From positions 5,713,094-5,777,093 of the forward strand of contig CM067505.1 in the NCBI GenBank assembly GCA_034509495.1: a DNA stretch of 64,000 bases, in the 5' to 3' direction. The notes under the pieces are model-generated. The model did no database searches and was not told the DNA's origin. It was given only the letters and a program-made list of their open reading frames with translations. Source of the stretch: Acestrorhynchus altus. Its lineage: Eukaryota; Chordata; Actinopteri; Characiformes; Acestrorhynchidae. The translations under genes were made by a program, and so were the position numbers. Below are positions 1 to 55,385 of the stretch, in pieces (position 1 is the first letter of the stretch; each line of letters opens with the position of its first letter).

Positions 1-14
1 GGAAGTGAGCAGTA

Positions 15-39
15 TCCATCCATCCATCCATCCATCCAT
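15..39. repeat. (CATC)n tract
   Basis: Six tandem CATC units at the window edge. Such tracts often mark the start of the common fish repeat that continues 'cttct..ccgctt', but no such continuation is seen here. Confidence 0.85.
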
Positions 40-1239
40 GTGACTGACAATAAATTCTAATCTATGTCAGAAATTCTGTTATGCTGTTATGTAGCATATA
101 CTGTAGATCACTGCTTATACATGCAAATACTGCATATCATTTCAAATGCTCAACATGTTTTCCAGAGCTGAAACATCCAGACCACCCCCACCCTTATCTT
201 TACTGTAAATTAGAGTGAGGTCTTGCATGGGTCTGTTTGTACATTGAAACAATATATTTTCTATCAAGCTTTATATCAGAATGCTCTCTCTCACACATGC
301 ACATTGACAGACACACATACTGTGGTTCAAGCCCTTTACTTTGCAATTTGACCTTGCGCCAGTGAAGCCTGCCATGTGTCTCAGACCCATGAGAGTGTAT
401 GAGTGATGAGGAGCCATTCGCCCTCCTACCTGCAGAGTGAAGGATGTTGGGACGTGGACCCAACAGGACGCCTGCCCTCAGCCACAACCCGGACACATGC
501 ATTGTTGGCGGCCAGTACGGAAACTGCCAGAAGACCTTTGCTCACCCAAACAGAGTACAACCCCCTCCACCTTCCCTTTAAAAGAACATTTTGGCCTGGG
601 AATGACCCCAGACTTCAGCGTGGGTCAAAATAGTGCGGTTGTGACATGACATTGAGCGACACATACAAGCCTGGAGTTACCTAATGGCTGAATATATTCA
701 ACCCTGCTCTCTAGCTCAAGCATCCAGAATAACTTAAATATGGAATGTTTTCCCACATTCTTGTGGAATGCCACTATTGCCCTGCCTGTCAGTCAAACTC
801 CCTCTCCATCCGCTTGTGTGTACAAAGGCAGTGGCACAGATGGAAACATCACTCCGATCACACGGCTGTTATATAACTCAATAAAAACACCTAAATTAAC
901 AAACAAAGCCCCAGAGGCTGCTGGGAAAATGCGCCAGAGATGTACCTGATAACAAACCCGTTTATCTGCGGCGAGCACATTTCTCTAGAGTTTCTCCAAA
1001 GTCAACACACTGCTACTCCAGGGAGCACACAGACCAGTGGCTGCTTACACAGATGGAGGATCACACACTTTCATACAGGAACAAACTCTAACTTGCATAA
1101 CATGAATAGACACCAAAGGCACTTTACTTTAACTCATTAATGTCTGTATCTGAAATGAACAATATTTTCATCCATTTCAATAATTTTCCGATAAATGTAA
1201 TCAATGGTTAATGCTACAGAACCCCAAGTGGCTGAATCT

Positions 1240-1900
1240 CCTACCATTCACTCTACTTTTCTCTGTTAATAATGACAATCCCTTAAGGGACAAACATATG
1301 TGAACCTTTAAGGAATAGCAGATAATCTGAGGGTAGAATTAGAGGTGTTTTTAATCAATCAGGTGTAAGTAAGGGTCCTAATCATTTAAAGAATAGGGAT
1401 CTATCAAAGTCTAATTTTCACTTCACGTTTGCAGAAGTGTGTCGTGGTATAAACAAAGGAGACTTCTGAGGAGATCAGAAGAAGAGCTGTTGATGCTCAT
1501 CAGGCTGGAAAAGGTTACAAAACCTTCTCTAAAGAATTTGGACTCAACCAATCCACAGTCAGTCACTTCTAACCATGGTCTTTCTTACCTTTCTTAAAGT
1601 TCATGAGACCACCTTCAGGAGAACACTGAACAACAATGATATGCATGACATAGAAAGAGAAAGCTGCTCCTCTCATTTGTTTTTTTATGTCTGCAGTTCA
1701 CTAATGATTATTGGTCTTTTTGGTTTAAATGAGAACTGTTATGTTTGAAGCATAACTGTTATGTTTTAAACAACATGTGAAACATGGTGGTGGTGGTGGT
1801 ACTACCATGGTTTGGGCCTTTTCTGCAGTATCTGCGCCAGAATGGTTTGCCAGCATTTATGGAACAGTCACAATGAAGATGATATGAATACTACAGAAGT
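1240..1900 (+). mobile_element. Tc1-like DNA transposon, decayed, internally deleted
   Basis: In plus orientation the piece around 1460-1570 reads as a Tc1 helix-turn-helix (EIRRRAVDAHQ, then a Lys-Gly-Tyr-Lys and FGLNQSTV). Next comes 'gaacactgaacaacaatg' (about 1620-1640), then 'tttttggtttaaatgagaa' (about 1717-1735). Finally the HGGG-like glycine run lies at 1775-1810, with 'accatggtttgggcc'. The order matches a full-length Tc1 transposase, but long internal parts are missing and stops and frame changes are present. The 3' catalytic end and right terminal repeat are not seen. It is a dead copy. Confidence 0.8.
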
Positions 1901-2419
1901 CAATTTTTTTAAAGTGGATTTTGAGCCAAGATATTTTTACTTGAACCTGTTTAACTACAAATGAAAAGAGTGTTACACCAGTGTTACAGTTTACTCCATG
2001 TTAAGTTGTACTCTTCCCTGCACATAAGATTAAGAGCACTTGCACAGTCTTCATTGTTTATAAAGAAGTAAAGAAGAGGTACAGCTGTGACTTCAGTGAG
2101 ACTATAAAGTGAGACAAACTCTTAGCCAAGTATGCGAGAATTATATAACCCTTCATAGTGTTGAAGAAAGGAATTCCAAATGTAATGTTGTCTGGTTTGA
2201 GATATGAGTTCACTGTACTCAGCAGGGGCCCAAACTGGTGAAATACATTGTCTAGCAAGCTCAGTGAGATTAAACAACTAAAATATATATGAGAACTTGC
2301 ATATTGTATTTTGGGAGTATTTTGGAGTTGGTGTCAACATTAATATCTAGTAAATTATTTCTTTTGCAGGAAATTGTAATTGGATGGCATGTAGCCTCCA
2401 TCTTCATGATGATAAACAG

Positions 2420-3000
2420 CCAGTTCAGCCAGTATGAGCTCAAACTTTAAAATCTGCTTAACATGCTGTTGGTCCCCTGCATGTCACCAAAACAGCTCAC
2501 TCTGCAAGACCTTGGAAGGTATGACAACATCCACTGGAGCAGACCTGCTTCTAATGCTTGTGTGCCCATTGTAGGAGCTTGTAATGGTGGACAGGAGTTT
2601 GAATAGTCACCAGTATACTTTGTCCTTGGGCATTGATGAATCTAGGGTGCCGAAAAACCCTGTTGCTAGTTTGTGATTTGTCCCTTCCAATACCACGGAC
2701 TGGGGACACAAACTTTGATATTTTTTACAGATGCCCCAACCCATACCGACCTGTACTGATGTCTGGCTATACCACTGTGGCTATTATCAAAGCTGCTTAC
2801 ATGACAAACCCTTGTCCAATTCTCTCACCTCCAACACATCAACAGTAGGAACTGTTTGTTCAGCACATTTTAGTGTTTTTCTTCCTCCATATACATCTGA
2901 TTCAACTAATTATCTCATTAATAAGACGTTTCAGAGATTCAAGGAAATCCACTAAATTGTGCAGGGCAAGGGTCTCCAGGACCAGAGTTAGAAACACTGG
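2420..3000. repeat. Degenerate interspersed repeat, ending in an inverted-repeat MITE arm
   Basis: The stretch around 2500-2830 resembles common fish DNA-transposon remnants ('caggagtttgaatagtcacc', 'tctggctataccactgtggc'), but I cannot assign a family. The last 110 bp (about 2890-3000: 'gtgcagggcaagg', 'ctccaggaccaga', 'agaaacactgg') match the right arm of the small inverted-repeat family also seen at 42278, 46181 and 23472. Confidence 0.5.
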
Positions 3001-5030
3001 TCTAAAACCAATCATCTGTAATCAGTGTTATTCACAGCACCTGTGAGAGGTTTATGTGTTATAGCTGACTGTATTTGGCTATCACTGAAATGTTGAGCAT
3101 TCCCAAATAAATAAAATAACTGCTCATTTATGAACAGTAACATATCAATTATGGTCAAAGCCCATAAGGTATGACCACAGTGCAGAGGAACCCATATTGT
3201 TTAATGCACATGATCACTCTCTTATTTCTATGAAAGTGTCTAGTAATGAACCTATAGAAAGAGGAGAGAAGGCCCACAGCCTGGAACTCTCCTCCCTTTC
3301 CTTCCACTCTTTCCTGTCCCCCTCCACTGCCAAGCCAATGTTCAATCACTCACTTTTCAGGACATTACCTCACCAAACTTTCCTGCACCATATCTCTCTC
3401 TCAGTCCAGCGCTCTCTCCCTCTATCCATTATTGTGCCTGAAGATATGACAGTCTTTTCTTCATCTATGGTCCAACAGAAACATCCTGAACTCTAAACCC
3501 ATATCAACTTTTCCATCTTCTCCTCTCATGTCCTCAGAAACAATCTGCAGACCAATATCTAAAGGTATCAAAGGCATTTGTTAAATTCGACCAGGTTTTC
3601 TGAAGTTGCTGAGAAGAAACATTTGGTTCCCTAGAGGACCTTTTAGTATACAGTTCTTTAAAGAAACATTTTCATAAAGGAGGTGCGCAAGTGTGAAGAA
3701 CAATTAGAGAAATTAAGGAGCCTCAACGTAATATAGAGGTTATATCAAACCTCCAGAGCATACGTCAGATGTTCAGTAAGAACACAGTAATTGGCCTTCC
3801 ACCTGTTGCCTTCCTGCTTAATGTGTGGAAATGTGTTTGTGGGTGTGTGCCTGACTGACTAAGGCCTTCCACACAGAGAAAAGGAAAGGAGGGTTTCACT
3901 GGAAAGTCTAGAGGAAGCACTTGGCATTTCTTTCCTGTGTTACAGAACAAAAAGTAACTTAGAGGAACTGTGTATGTGTGCTCTTGTATTTGCATCAGGG
4001 TGTGTTTGCTGCTGCAGACACCTCATGCGACCCAGAAAGCCTCAAAACTCAAAATGTAAAAGCTGTTGTGGTACAGTAGGTCTTTCCTTTTACTGGAAAA
4101 AGGATATGATAAGCAACCAAAAGGGGTGGGTCAGGAATCATCTAATCACTTACCCATACAAAAACAATGCTGAGTGTGGGAACAAAACACCTCAAGACCC
4201 TTAGGTTATAGCATTTACAATACATGCTTCATTGTGATGGATCCATTTTATTGCATTATGTACAACACAGGAAATCTCCATCGCATAACAAGGGAAACAA
4301 TCAAATTACACAGGCTGCAGAGGTTTCTTGGCCAGGAAGGCACTGATCTGAATCTCATCTGAAGACTGAATCTTAGCAGTTGTCTGAGCTAATTGGTTTA
4401 AAGCTGCTCTAAGTAATTTGCTAATTAATGGCTCACTAATCTTGGTAGCCAGGACCTCTGATAATCTTGCGAAGGCTAATGGGAATCTAGGAGATTTCAG
4501 GAATACTTTGGAATCCAACCCAACCAACCACATCTTTCTCAAAAATTCTCAACTTTCTTTCTTACTGCTGTTGATTTCTATGGTCAACTACAAGCTCGTT
4601 CACATTAATGGCATAGTCTAGCACTGTTGTGAGTTTAGAAACTCATGAAATGAGAATTGTCAAGCTTTTGAATGGATGCTAACAAACACGCTCTCATCTT
4701 TTTTATAGACCCTTGATACTGAGAGCAAGCTAGCCATGACAACAAAGTAGAAAAATGTCCCCAGTGATGCCCCTTCATGGGCCAGTGGAAGTGGAAACCA
4801 TCTTGAAATATTCTGTATGATTACCAATGACTATTTTTCCATGGACATGAATAGCAGCATGGTATAACTGAATGAGGCAAGTTATTGTCCTCTTCCTTCC
4901 AGGCCATCTAAGAACAAGCACTTTTAAGAGTTCCTATCCTGACCATTTCCGGATGCTGCATAAGACCTGCAAAATTGGCTTCCTTGCATTTTAACCCTTT
5001 AAATTTCCATTTGATCAGGATCACTAAATA
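3001..5030. other. Intron 9 sequence without recognised genes
   Basis: AT-rich DNA. Open frames here are under 100 codons, with no recognisable motif. Around 3590-3680 there is a degenerate copy of the 'aagaaacattt..ctagaggacc' repeat type also present at 5033. Confidence 0.6.
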
Positions 5031-5032
5031 TA

Positions 5033-5225
5033 TACTCTTCAAAAGAAAGTGCTAAAAATGTTTCTTTGAGGGATGCTATAGAATCACTTTTCGTTCCATT
5101 AAAAGCTTATGTAAGGTTTGTGAGTGAGCCATTAAATTAAAGTTCTTTAGACCTTTAAAAGGTTCTTCACACGTAGATATCTCTATTAGAAACATGGTCC
5201 TTATGGAATCAAAAGCAGTTCTTTA
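5033..5225. repeat. Degenerate 'aagaaccctttatggc'-type fish repeat
   Basis: Contains 'gttctttagacctttaaaaggttcttcacac'-like wording and short palindromic AAGAAC/GTTCTT motifs. Related stretches occur at about 7480-7625, 32775-32960, 51060-51165 and 62385-62475. All look like degraded copies of one low-copy-number interspersed family. Confidence 0.45.
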
Positions 5226-5280
5226 TGGCATTGAATTTTGGATCGAACATGAAGTCCCTCTTAACCATCAAACAAAAAAC

Positions 5281-5350
5281 ACCTCATAACCATCTTCTTC
5301 ATAGTCATAGTGGGTCTGGAGCCTACACAGGATCACTGGGCACAAGGCAG
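5281..5350 (+). repeat. Fragment of the common fish 'gggtc..ggagcct..tgggca' repeat
   Basis: Contains 'gtgggtctggagcct' and 'cactgggcacaaggcag', the landmarks of a very common teleost interspersed repeat. A second piece is at 6757-6865 ('ccatccatccatcttct', 'actgggtgaaaggcaggaa'). Confidence 0.6.
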
Positions 5351-6109
5351 AAATACATCTGGCTATGGTGGCAGTCATCATATGGTATTATATACACATA
5401 TCTAGGGGGTAATTTTAAGGTGTATGTATGCAATTTTAATCATGTGTGTGTTTCCAGAGGTGGGAGTAAACCTAAGTATTCATAACAAGTCGACAGGGAG
5501 AACACTCCAGACTACTAGAGTGTCTGCATGAAGTGCTTGCCAAACTCCTACTGATATTAGACACTGTCACCAGCAGTCCCATTAAACATAACTTCTGCCA
5601 TCTGATTTAATGCAGAAGTTTAAATCATCAAACAGAGTCTCTTTATGCCATACAGCTTTCAAGGCCAAAACTGGAGAAATGGTGAACAAGACGTCTACAT
5701 GTGGCATGGGCTGTTAGGGGTGGATTAACAGCATGGAAAGAAGCCTGTAGCTGTGGGAGATTGAAAAAGGAAAATGACTGCACGAGCAGGCACAAATCAG
5801 GTCTGCTCTTTCACCATGGTGACTAGAACAGCGCCAGGAGTCATCAATGGCAGGAAGGGAGAGACCCAGCCATGGCCATTGTAAAGTGAGCCAATCAAAA
5901 GTCAAATCAAAGGCCATTTCTTAAGCCTTAAGAGGCAGCATGAATGCACAAAGCAAGACATTTACAAAGAAGACATTTTCAGTTCTGCATCACACCGGAA
6001 AATATTAGCCATACAGCAGTAACATTCAATGAATGGTAACAATGGGGTTGTTTACTAGAAAGTGAACTAAAATCAGTGGTCCTACAGACCTTACTTTACC
6101 TTCAGTGGG

Positions 6110-6720
6110 CACCAAAGGAGTCACTCATGGCCTCTTTTTTGGGGGTCATCCATTGCTTGCAAATGCCTTCTACATCTGTGAGAGTCTTTGGCCATCTTGC
6201 TGCAATGCTCTTTTGAGGTCTATCCACATATTTTCTATGATGTTAGGTTGGGGGACTGTGAGGGCCACAACAAAACTTTCAGCTTGCACCTCTTTTGATG
6301 GGTTATTGTGGATTATGAAGTGTGTTTAAGATCTTTATCCAGCTGAAGAAGCCGTGCTCTTTTAATCTTCAGACATTTTATAGAGTGTGATGTTCTAGAT
6401 TTTGCTGGTATTTAACGGAATCCATTCATCCCTCTACCATTTAAACCTTACCTGTGCCACTGGCTGCAACACAAGCCAAAAACATGATTGACCCAACCCC
6501 ATGCTTAACAGTTGGAGAGGTGATCTGTTCATGAAACCTTTGCTCATTGCAGACAAAAAAATGTTTTAAATTATTTAATCGATTCACACGCCCTGTTTCC
6601 AAACTGCAGCAGGCCTGTTTAGATGTTCCTTTGAAAGTTTCTGATGCTAAATCTTGTAGCAATCTCACAGGAAAGTTATTCTTCTGATAACAGAAGGTCA
6701 TATTTGTGCAGATGTTGCTT
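6110..6720 (-). mobile_element. Tc1-like transposon, central part, decayed
   Basis: On the minus strand 6470-6510 reads TVKHGVGSIMFLACVAASGTG, interrupted by changes from the usual Gly-Gly-Gly and Trp-Gly. This is the glycine loop and following strand of Tc1 transposases. Downstream (toward 6110) come remnants of the segment with the DND catalytic motif ('atctttatccagctgaagaag') and the 'SPDLN' box ('aacctaacatcatagaaaat'). The ends, including any terminal repeats, are absent. Confidence 0.75.
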
Positions 6721-6756
6721 CACAGTAGAACAATGCACTGTCACTACAAATCCGCT

Positions 6757-6865
6757 AAATTATCCATCCATCCATCTTCTTATCGGCTTCACCCTGCACA
6801 GGGTTGGAATCACTGGGTGAAAGGCAGGAATGCCTCCTGAACAGGCTGCCAGTGCATTTTAGGGT
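6757..6865 (+). repeat. Common fish interspersed repeat fragment
   Basis: 'tccatccatccatcttctta' is followed by 'ttcaccctgcacagggt' and 'tgggtgaaaggcaggaatgc', the usual order of landmarks in this family. Confidence 0.6.
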
Positions 6866-7886
6866 TATAAATATTATCTAAGTGCTCAAATCCTTTGGGA
6901 TGCCCTGCCTTTTAGAAATCAGAAATCTTCGACTGAGTTATTCCAGGCACTCAGCTCATCTAGCCATACACAGAAAAAGCTAATCATGAAGCTCTGAATT
7001 TAATTAGAGCACACACTAAAACTAAGTGATTTGTTATAAGGTTCTTTGGCATCCCACAGTATCAGGGTCTGCTCCCCTGTATACACTTGCCACTGACAAC
7101 CAGTTATGGGGTGCCAGACCTGGGAGAGACACATTTACACTCACGACCAAACACATTTACCGCTGTGTACTTCAGCGCTTTCTCACATGATGCAAGAAAT
7201 GCAATGCTTTCCACTCTAATAACATGTTTTCATGGGTTTCTCTTTCCCAACAAGTCAACCAGTACCAATTTTCCCTGGTTAAGCACTTAATGAGCAAAGA
7301 GTTCAGACAGTTGCACAATTTAATGCTGTTAATTGGAGTTCAGAACAAATGACTGAATAAGGACTTCCCAAAGCACTTGGACACGGAACAGAAGCTGCAT
7401 TTAGTTGAGAGCCGTCTTCAACTGCAACAACCAGCAGCACTGCCATGATTGTACTGGAAATACACTCAAAAATACAGTTGATTGTTTAATAACATTTTCA
7501 CTGTTACAGATCAATTATATTAGATGGAGGTTCTGTACAGGTTAAGAAAGATTTTTCACACTCAATCGTGGTCCTCTGTAGAATAGCATCTCTCCAAAGA
7601 ACCCTTTATGGCATCTCTTTCTTCTTCAGGTCCTTCCTACACCCTCAGGTAGTCTAGACTATGCAGCCAGCTGAGCTCATTCATGCCCCTGGGGTATAAT
7701 TTCTAAAGATGCAAACACGGCTTGTAAAGTTCACTAATCATGTGTAGTGTTCGCAAGGTGCTTAATCAGGCAGCTGCTCTGAAGAGGGCTCTGGGTCTCT
7801 CTGGTACTGAACACAGCTACTCCAGAGACACACACACACACACTCTCTCTCTGTCTCTCAATGTCTCCCTTGTCCCCTAACTCAGC

Positions 7887-7888
<2 letters not shown>

Positions 7889-7953
<65 letters not shown>

Positions 7954-8012
7954 CTGCGCGTGTGTGCATGTGTGTGTGTGTGCGCGTGCGTGCGTGTGTG
8001 TGAGTGTGTGTG
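7889..8012. repeat. (TG)32 microsatellite plus imperfect TG extension
   Basis: It is pure TG to about 7952, then TG with CG and CATG interruptions. It lies in intron 9 and produces spurious Cys-Val open frames. Confidence 0.95.
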
Positions 8013-8114
8013 TCACCTTGCTGCAGGCTACAGGCCTCACACACTACATATGTAGTACATGCTCAAACACAAGCCTCTATAGGCTTAAAACTGTGCCAGT
8101 TCTACTGAACTAAT

Positions 8115-9015
8115 ACACCTGAATGAATACAGCTGCAATCACTGCTGACCTGAGCTTTAAAAACATAAGCCCAAAGAATGGAGAAGGCAGTAGTCCATTC
8201 TTCTCCATAGAACTAGTATTAATAATATGCAATGAAGCAGCAGTTATTGCTATCCTGAGATTAAAAAAACCTAACCCCAGACAATGGGTCTTATTTCTAG
8301 TACTCATAATCCTGAAAAAAGCAGCAGTAACTGCTGACTTCATCTTAAAACACACAATCCCAAATAAAAGAGCTTTGGGCTAGAATGAATAGTCCTGAAT
8401 GAAGCAGCAGTTTCTGCTGACTTGAGCTTAAAACATAAATCTAAAAAATGATGTATAGTATTACAACTAATAGTCCTAAAGGAGGCTGCAGGTACAGCTT
8501 AAAACACACAATCCCAAATAATGGAGCTTAGTACTAGTACTGATTGTCTTGAATGAAGTAGTGGCTACTGCTGACTTAAACATAAATCACACAATCCTAA
8601 AGAATAGATTCTAGGACTGCTCTGTATTAATCCATAGTACGAGTATTAATCATCCTGAATGAATCAGCATTTGCTTTCAAGCTGAGCTTAAAACAGACAA
8701 ACCCAAACAATAGGGTCCAGTACTGGTACTAATCCTACTGAATGAAGCAAGAATTACTACTGAACTTAAAATACACAAGCCCACAGAATGGAGCTTTGTA
8801 CTTGTGCTATAGTCATGAGTGAAGTGGCAGTTACTGCTGACCTGAGCTTAAAAAAATGCAAGCCTACAGAATAAAGCCTAGTACTAGTATTAACAGTCCT
8901 GATTGAAGCTACATTTTTCTGACTTGAGTCTAAATCACACACACTGAATGAATGAATGAAACTTGTACTTGTACTGATACTAGTACTAAATGTCCTAGAT
9001 GAAGCAAGTGTACTA
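8115..9015. repeat. Degenerate tandem array, about 84-bp unit, about 10-11 copies
   Basis: The landmark 'gaatgaagcagcag..actgctgac' recurs at about 8120, 8229, 8313, 8396, 8477, 8551, 8657, 8739, 8817, 8902 and 8998. Each is followed by 'gcttaaaacacacaa..ccaaa.aatgg' and 'tagtactagtact'. Spacing is mostly 74-109 bp, centred near 84. Copies differ strongly from one another, so the array is old. It ends about 50 bp from exon 9. Confidence 0.85.
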
Positions 9016-9064
9016 GTCTTAGTACCTCTTAAATGGAAGTAGAATAGATGATAAAGGTTCTGAC

Positions 9065-53334
<44,270 letters not shown>

Positions 53335-53435
53335 CCTGCTGTCAAAGGCGGACTCCGAGGCGACGGCTTCACGCGGGGACGGTGACGAGCACCATTCCTC
53401 CCTTCTCCTTCTCCTTCTCCTTCTCCTACCCCCCC

Positions 53436-53440
<5 letters not shown>

Positions 53441-53479
<39 letters not shown>
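53441..53479. repeat. (CT/GA)n microsatellite in the presumed 5' UTR/promoter
   Basis: An uninterrupted CT run on the plus strand is preceded by CTCCTT-type repeats from 53398. On the transcript strand it reads GAGAGA. It lies about 105 bp upstream of the chosen start codon. Confidence 0.9.
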
Positions 53480-53482
<3 letters not shown>

Positions 53483-53738
53483 GCGCGAGCATCCGCAGTG
53501 AAGAATAAGAAGAAGAGGCGCGACGACCCGACTGCTCCACCCAAACCGCCTCGCGCGCGAGCAGAGCAGAGCAGAGCTCCTATAGTGCGCGTGAGTGCGC
53601 GAGCATACGTGCGCCTGGAAGGGAGGGGTTTGTGTGCGTGCGTGTGTGCGTGTGTGTGTATTTTGGTTTGGGGGGGGGGCACTGTTACAGGTGGAGCAGG
53701 AAACAGACACGCATCACCTCCACCTCGTCCACCAGAAG

Positions 53739-53739
53739 G

Positions 53740-53775
<36 letters not shown>

Positions 53776-53795
53776 TGTGTGTGTGCGTGTGTGTT

Positions 53796-53847
<52 letters not shown>
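53739..53847. repeat. Compound (GT)n-(GA)n microsatellite upstream of exon 1
   Basis: GT repeats with a few TTTGT interruptions run to about 53813 and pass straight into a GA run ending at 53847. The block lies about 400 bp upstream of the start codon. Confidence 0.9.
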
Positions 53848-53851
<4 letters not shown>

Positions 53852-54667
53852 GGGTGCACTGTTACAGATGGAGCAGAAGGTGCAGAGGGTGAAGAGAACG
53901 CACAGGGTAATTGCCGGAGCGTTACAGGCGCGCGCCTGTGCGCGTGGGTCTGTAACGCCGCAGCAGCAGCAGCGCGTGCGCTTAATGTCGTTTCCCGCTG
54001 CTGCACATCTGGCTCGGATCAATGAGAGTCTCCAAAACATTTAACCTCCTCTATCAGTGACTTTGCACTAAAGCGTCTTGGCCAGCTTGGTGGAGATGAG
54101 AGAAAAGACAGAAGCTGGTGCAGGTTGAGGTTACACATGTGTAATAACTCAGTAATTACACTGTGATAACAAGCACAGCACAGGGAAACCACTCACTCCC
54201 TTCCAAACATTAAACATTGGACCTTAAACCACGAATGTGAGACAAAGCAGCATTTCAGCTTTGATTTCCAGGTGTTTACATCTGGATATGATGCACAGGT
54301 CAGAAGTTAGCAGCTTTTTAGTTTGAGTCCACCCTTTTTCCTTGTGAGCAAAAGGAGCAAAAGTGTTGCAGGTGACTGAAAGATGTGCTTTGTTGCCCAG
54401 GTGTGTTCCCTACATGAGCTGAAAATGTACCATAATGCAATTGTGAGTCTTGTTATTAGGCAGTACGGTGGAACAAATTGAGCGGATGACGTTTGGTCTT
54501 ATAGCTGTTAAGCCAGTGATGGTCTCGAGTCACTGGATGCTGTGAAGTTCCGATGTTTTCATGTGTAATGTAAGTTCATTAATGGGAGGCTCGTGTTTAT
54601 GTTAAGTAACATAATCAAGGATTATTCCATGAACAACACAGAGCTTTATTAACTTCAATCCAGAATT

Positions 54668-54670
<3 letters not shown>

Positions 54671-54699
<29 letters not shown>
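54671..54699. repeat. (TG)n microsatellite
   Basis: A pure TG run upstream of the gene. Confidence 0.9.
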
Positions 54700-54701
<2 letters not shown>

Positions 54702-54767
54702 CCCTATATAGTGCAAAACTAATGAGGGAATAGGTATTCATTTCGGCCACAGCCACAGAAAAGTGTA

Positions 54768-54865
54768 TTTTGCTAGGTGGTTGCTCTGTTGTACAAATTG
54801 GTGGCTTACCAAGGGGTAATATGTGTTGTGGGACTGTTGCTATGGTGTTGTTAAGTGGTTGGACA
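54768..54865 (-). repeat. Short 'gcaaccacc' minisatellite segment, reversed
   Basis: 'gctaggtggttgctctgttg', 'ggtggcttacca' and 'ttgctatggtgttgttaagt' are reverse-complement versions of the words in 55070-55385. Confidence 0.65.
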
Positions 54866-55069
54866 AACAATATCAATTGTTTTGCAATTCATGCCAATAT
54901 CCTCCTGCAGTTTTAGAGTTATTAAAAACGTTAGCTCTAGATTGTTTCCTCTGCTTGCTTAATTGTGACTATTGTTTTTGTTTTCTTTTGTGTTGTTTTG
55001 TTTTATATTGGAAAGACAGTTTTCGTGTAGCAACAAATTTATTAATGTTATTTTCCCCATGTGAATGCA

Positions 55070-55385
55070 TGGGCTGCAACCACCAAGAAAACCTTAGCAA
55101 CAGCATGGCAACTTTAAATGCTAAAAAACAGCCACCAACTAAATCATTATTAATACTGTGGCAGCCAATTTCCAATAACTTAGCAACATCTTTTGTATTC
55201 ACCTAAGCAAGAGTCTGGTATGCCATAGCAACCACCCATGAACACCTTAGCCACACCATAGCACCCACTTAGCAACTACCTGGGTTACCTTAACTACTAC
55301 TCTTAATACCATAACAACTGCAATAGCAACCTCCTGGAACACCTTACCAACCACCTGAAATACCTTAGCAACCCCTCCAGCAGCT
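55070..55385 (+). repeat. Degenerate minisatellite of 'agcaaccacc..accttagcaac' units
   Basis: Repeated 'ccttagcaac', 'ccatagcaacc' and 'gaacacctta' words recur every 15-35 bp. It is a fish minisatellite type, here irregular. Confidence 0.75.

Larger units (their letters stand above)
53335..54010 (-). promoter_or_regulatory. Putative promoter and 5' UTR region of the rapgef5-like gene (CpG-rich)
   Basis: From about 53095 to 53625, and again around 53920-53990, the DNA is rich in CG dinucleotides (repeated gcgcgc and cgcgag runs), in contrast to the CpG-poor surroundings. It covers exon 1 and the DNA upstream of it. In transcript orientation it contains a (GA)n tract (53441-53479) and GGAGAA repeats (53398-53427). 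A weak ctatag TATA-like site lies at about 53578-53583, and a G-run of more than nine lies at 53669-53679 on the plus strand. The transcription start cannot be fixed from sequence. Confidence 0.5.

Noticed and set aside
1..9064. Search for the REM or CDC25 catalytic exons of the gene
   Set aside because: No minus-strand frame here shows the 'SGTPEKILEHLL'-type REM motif or RasGEF motifs. These exons are presumably outside the window.
53574..53590. TATA box for the gene at ctatag
   Set aside because: The match is weak and CpG-island promoters usually lack TATA. Mentioned only within the promoter entry.
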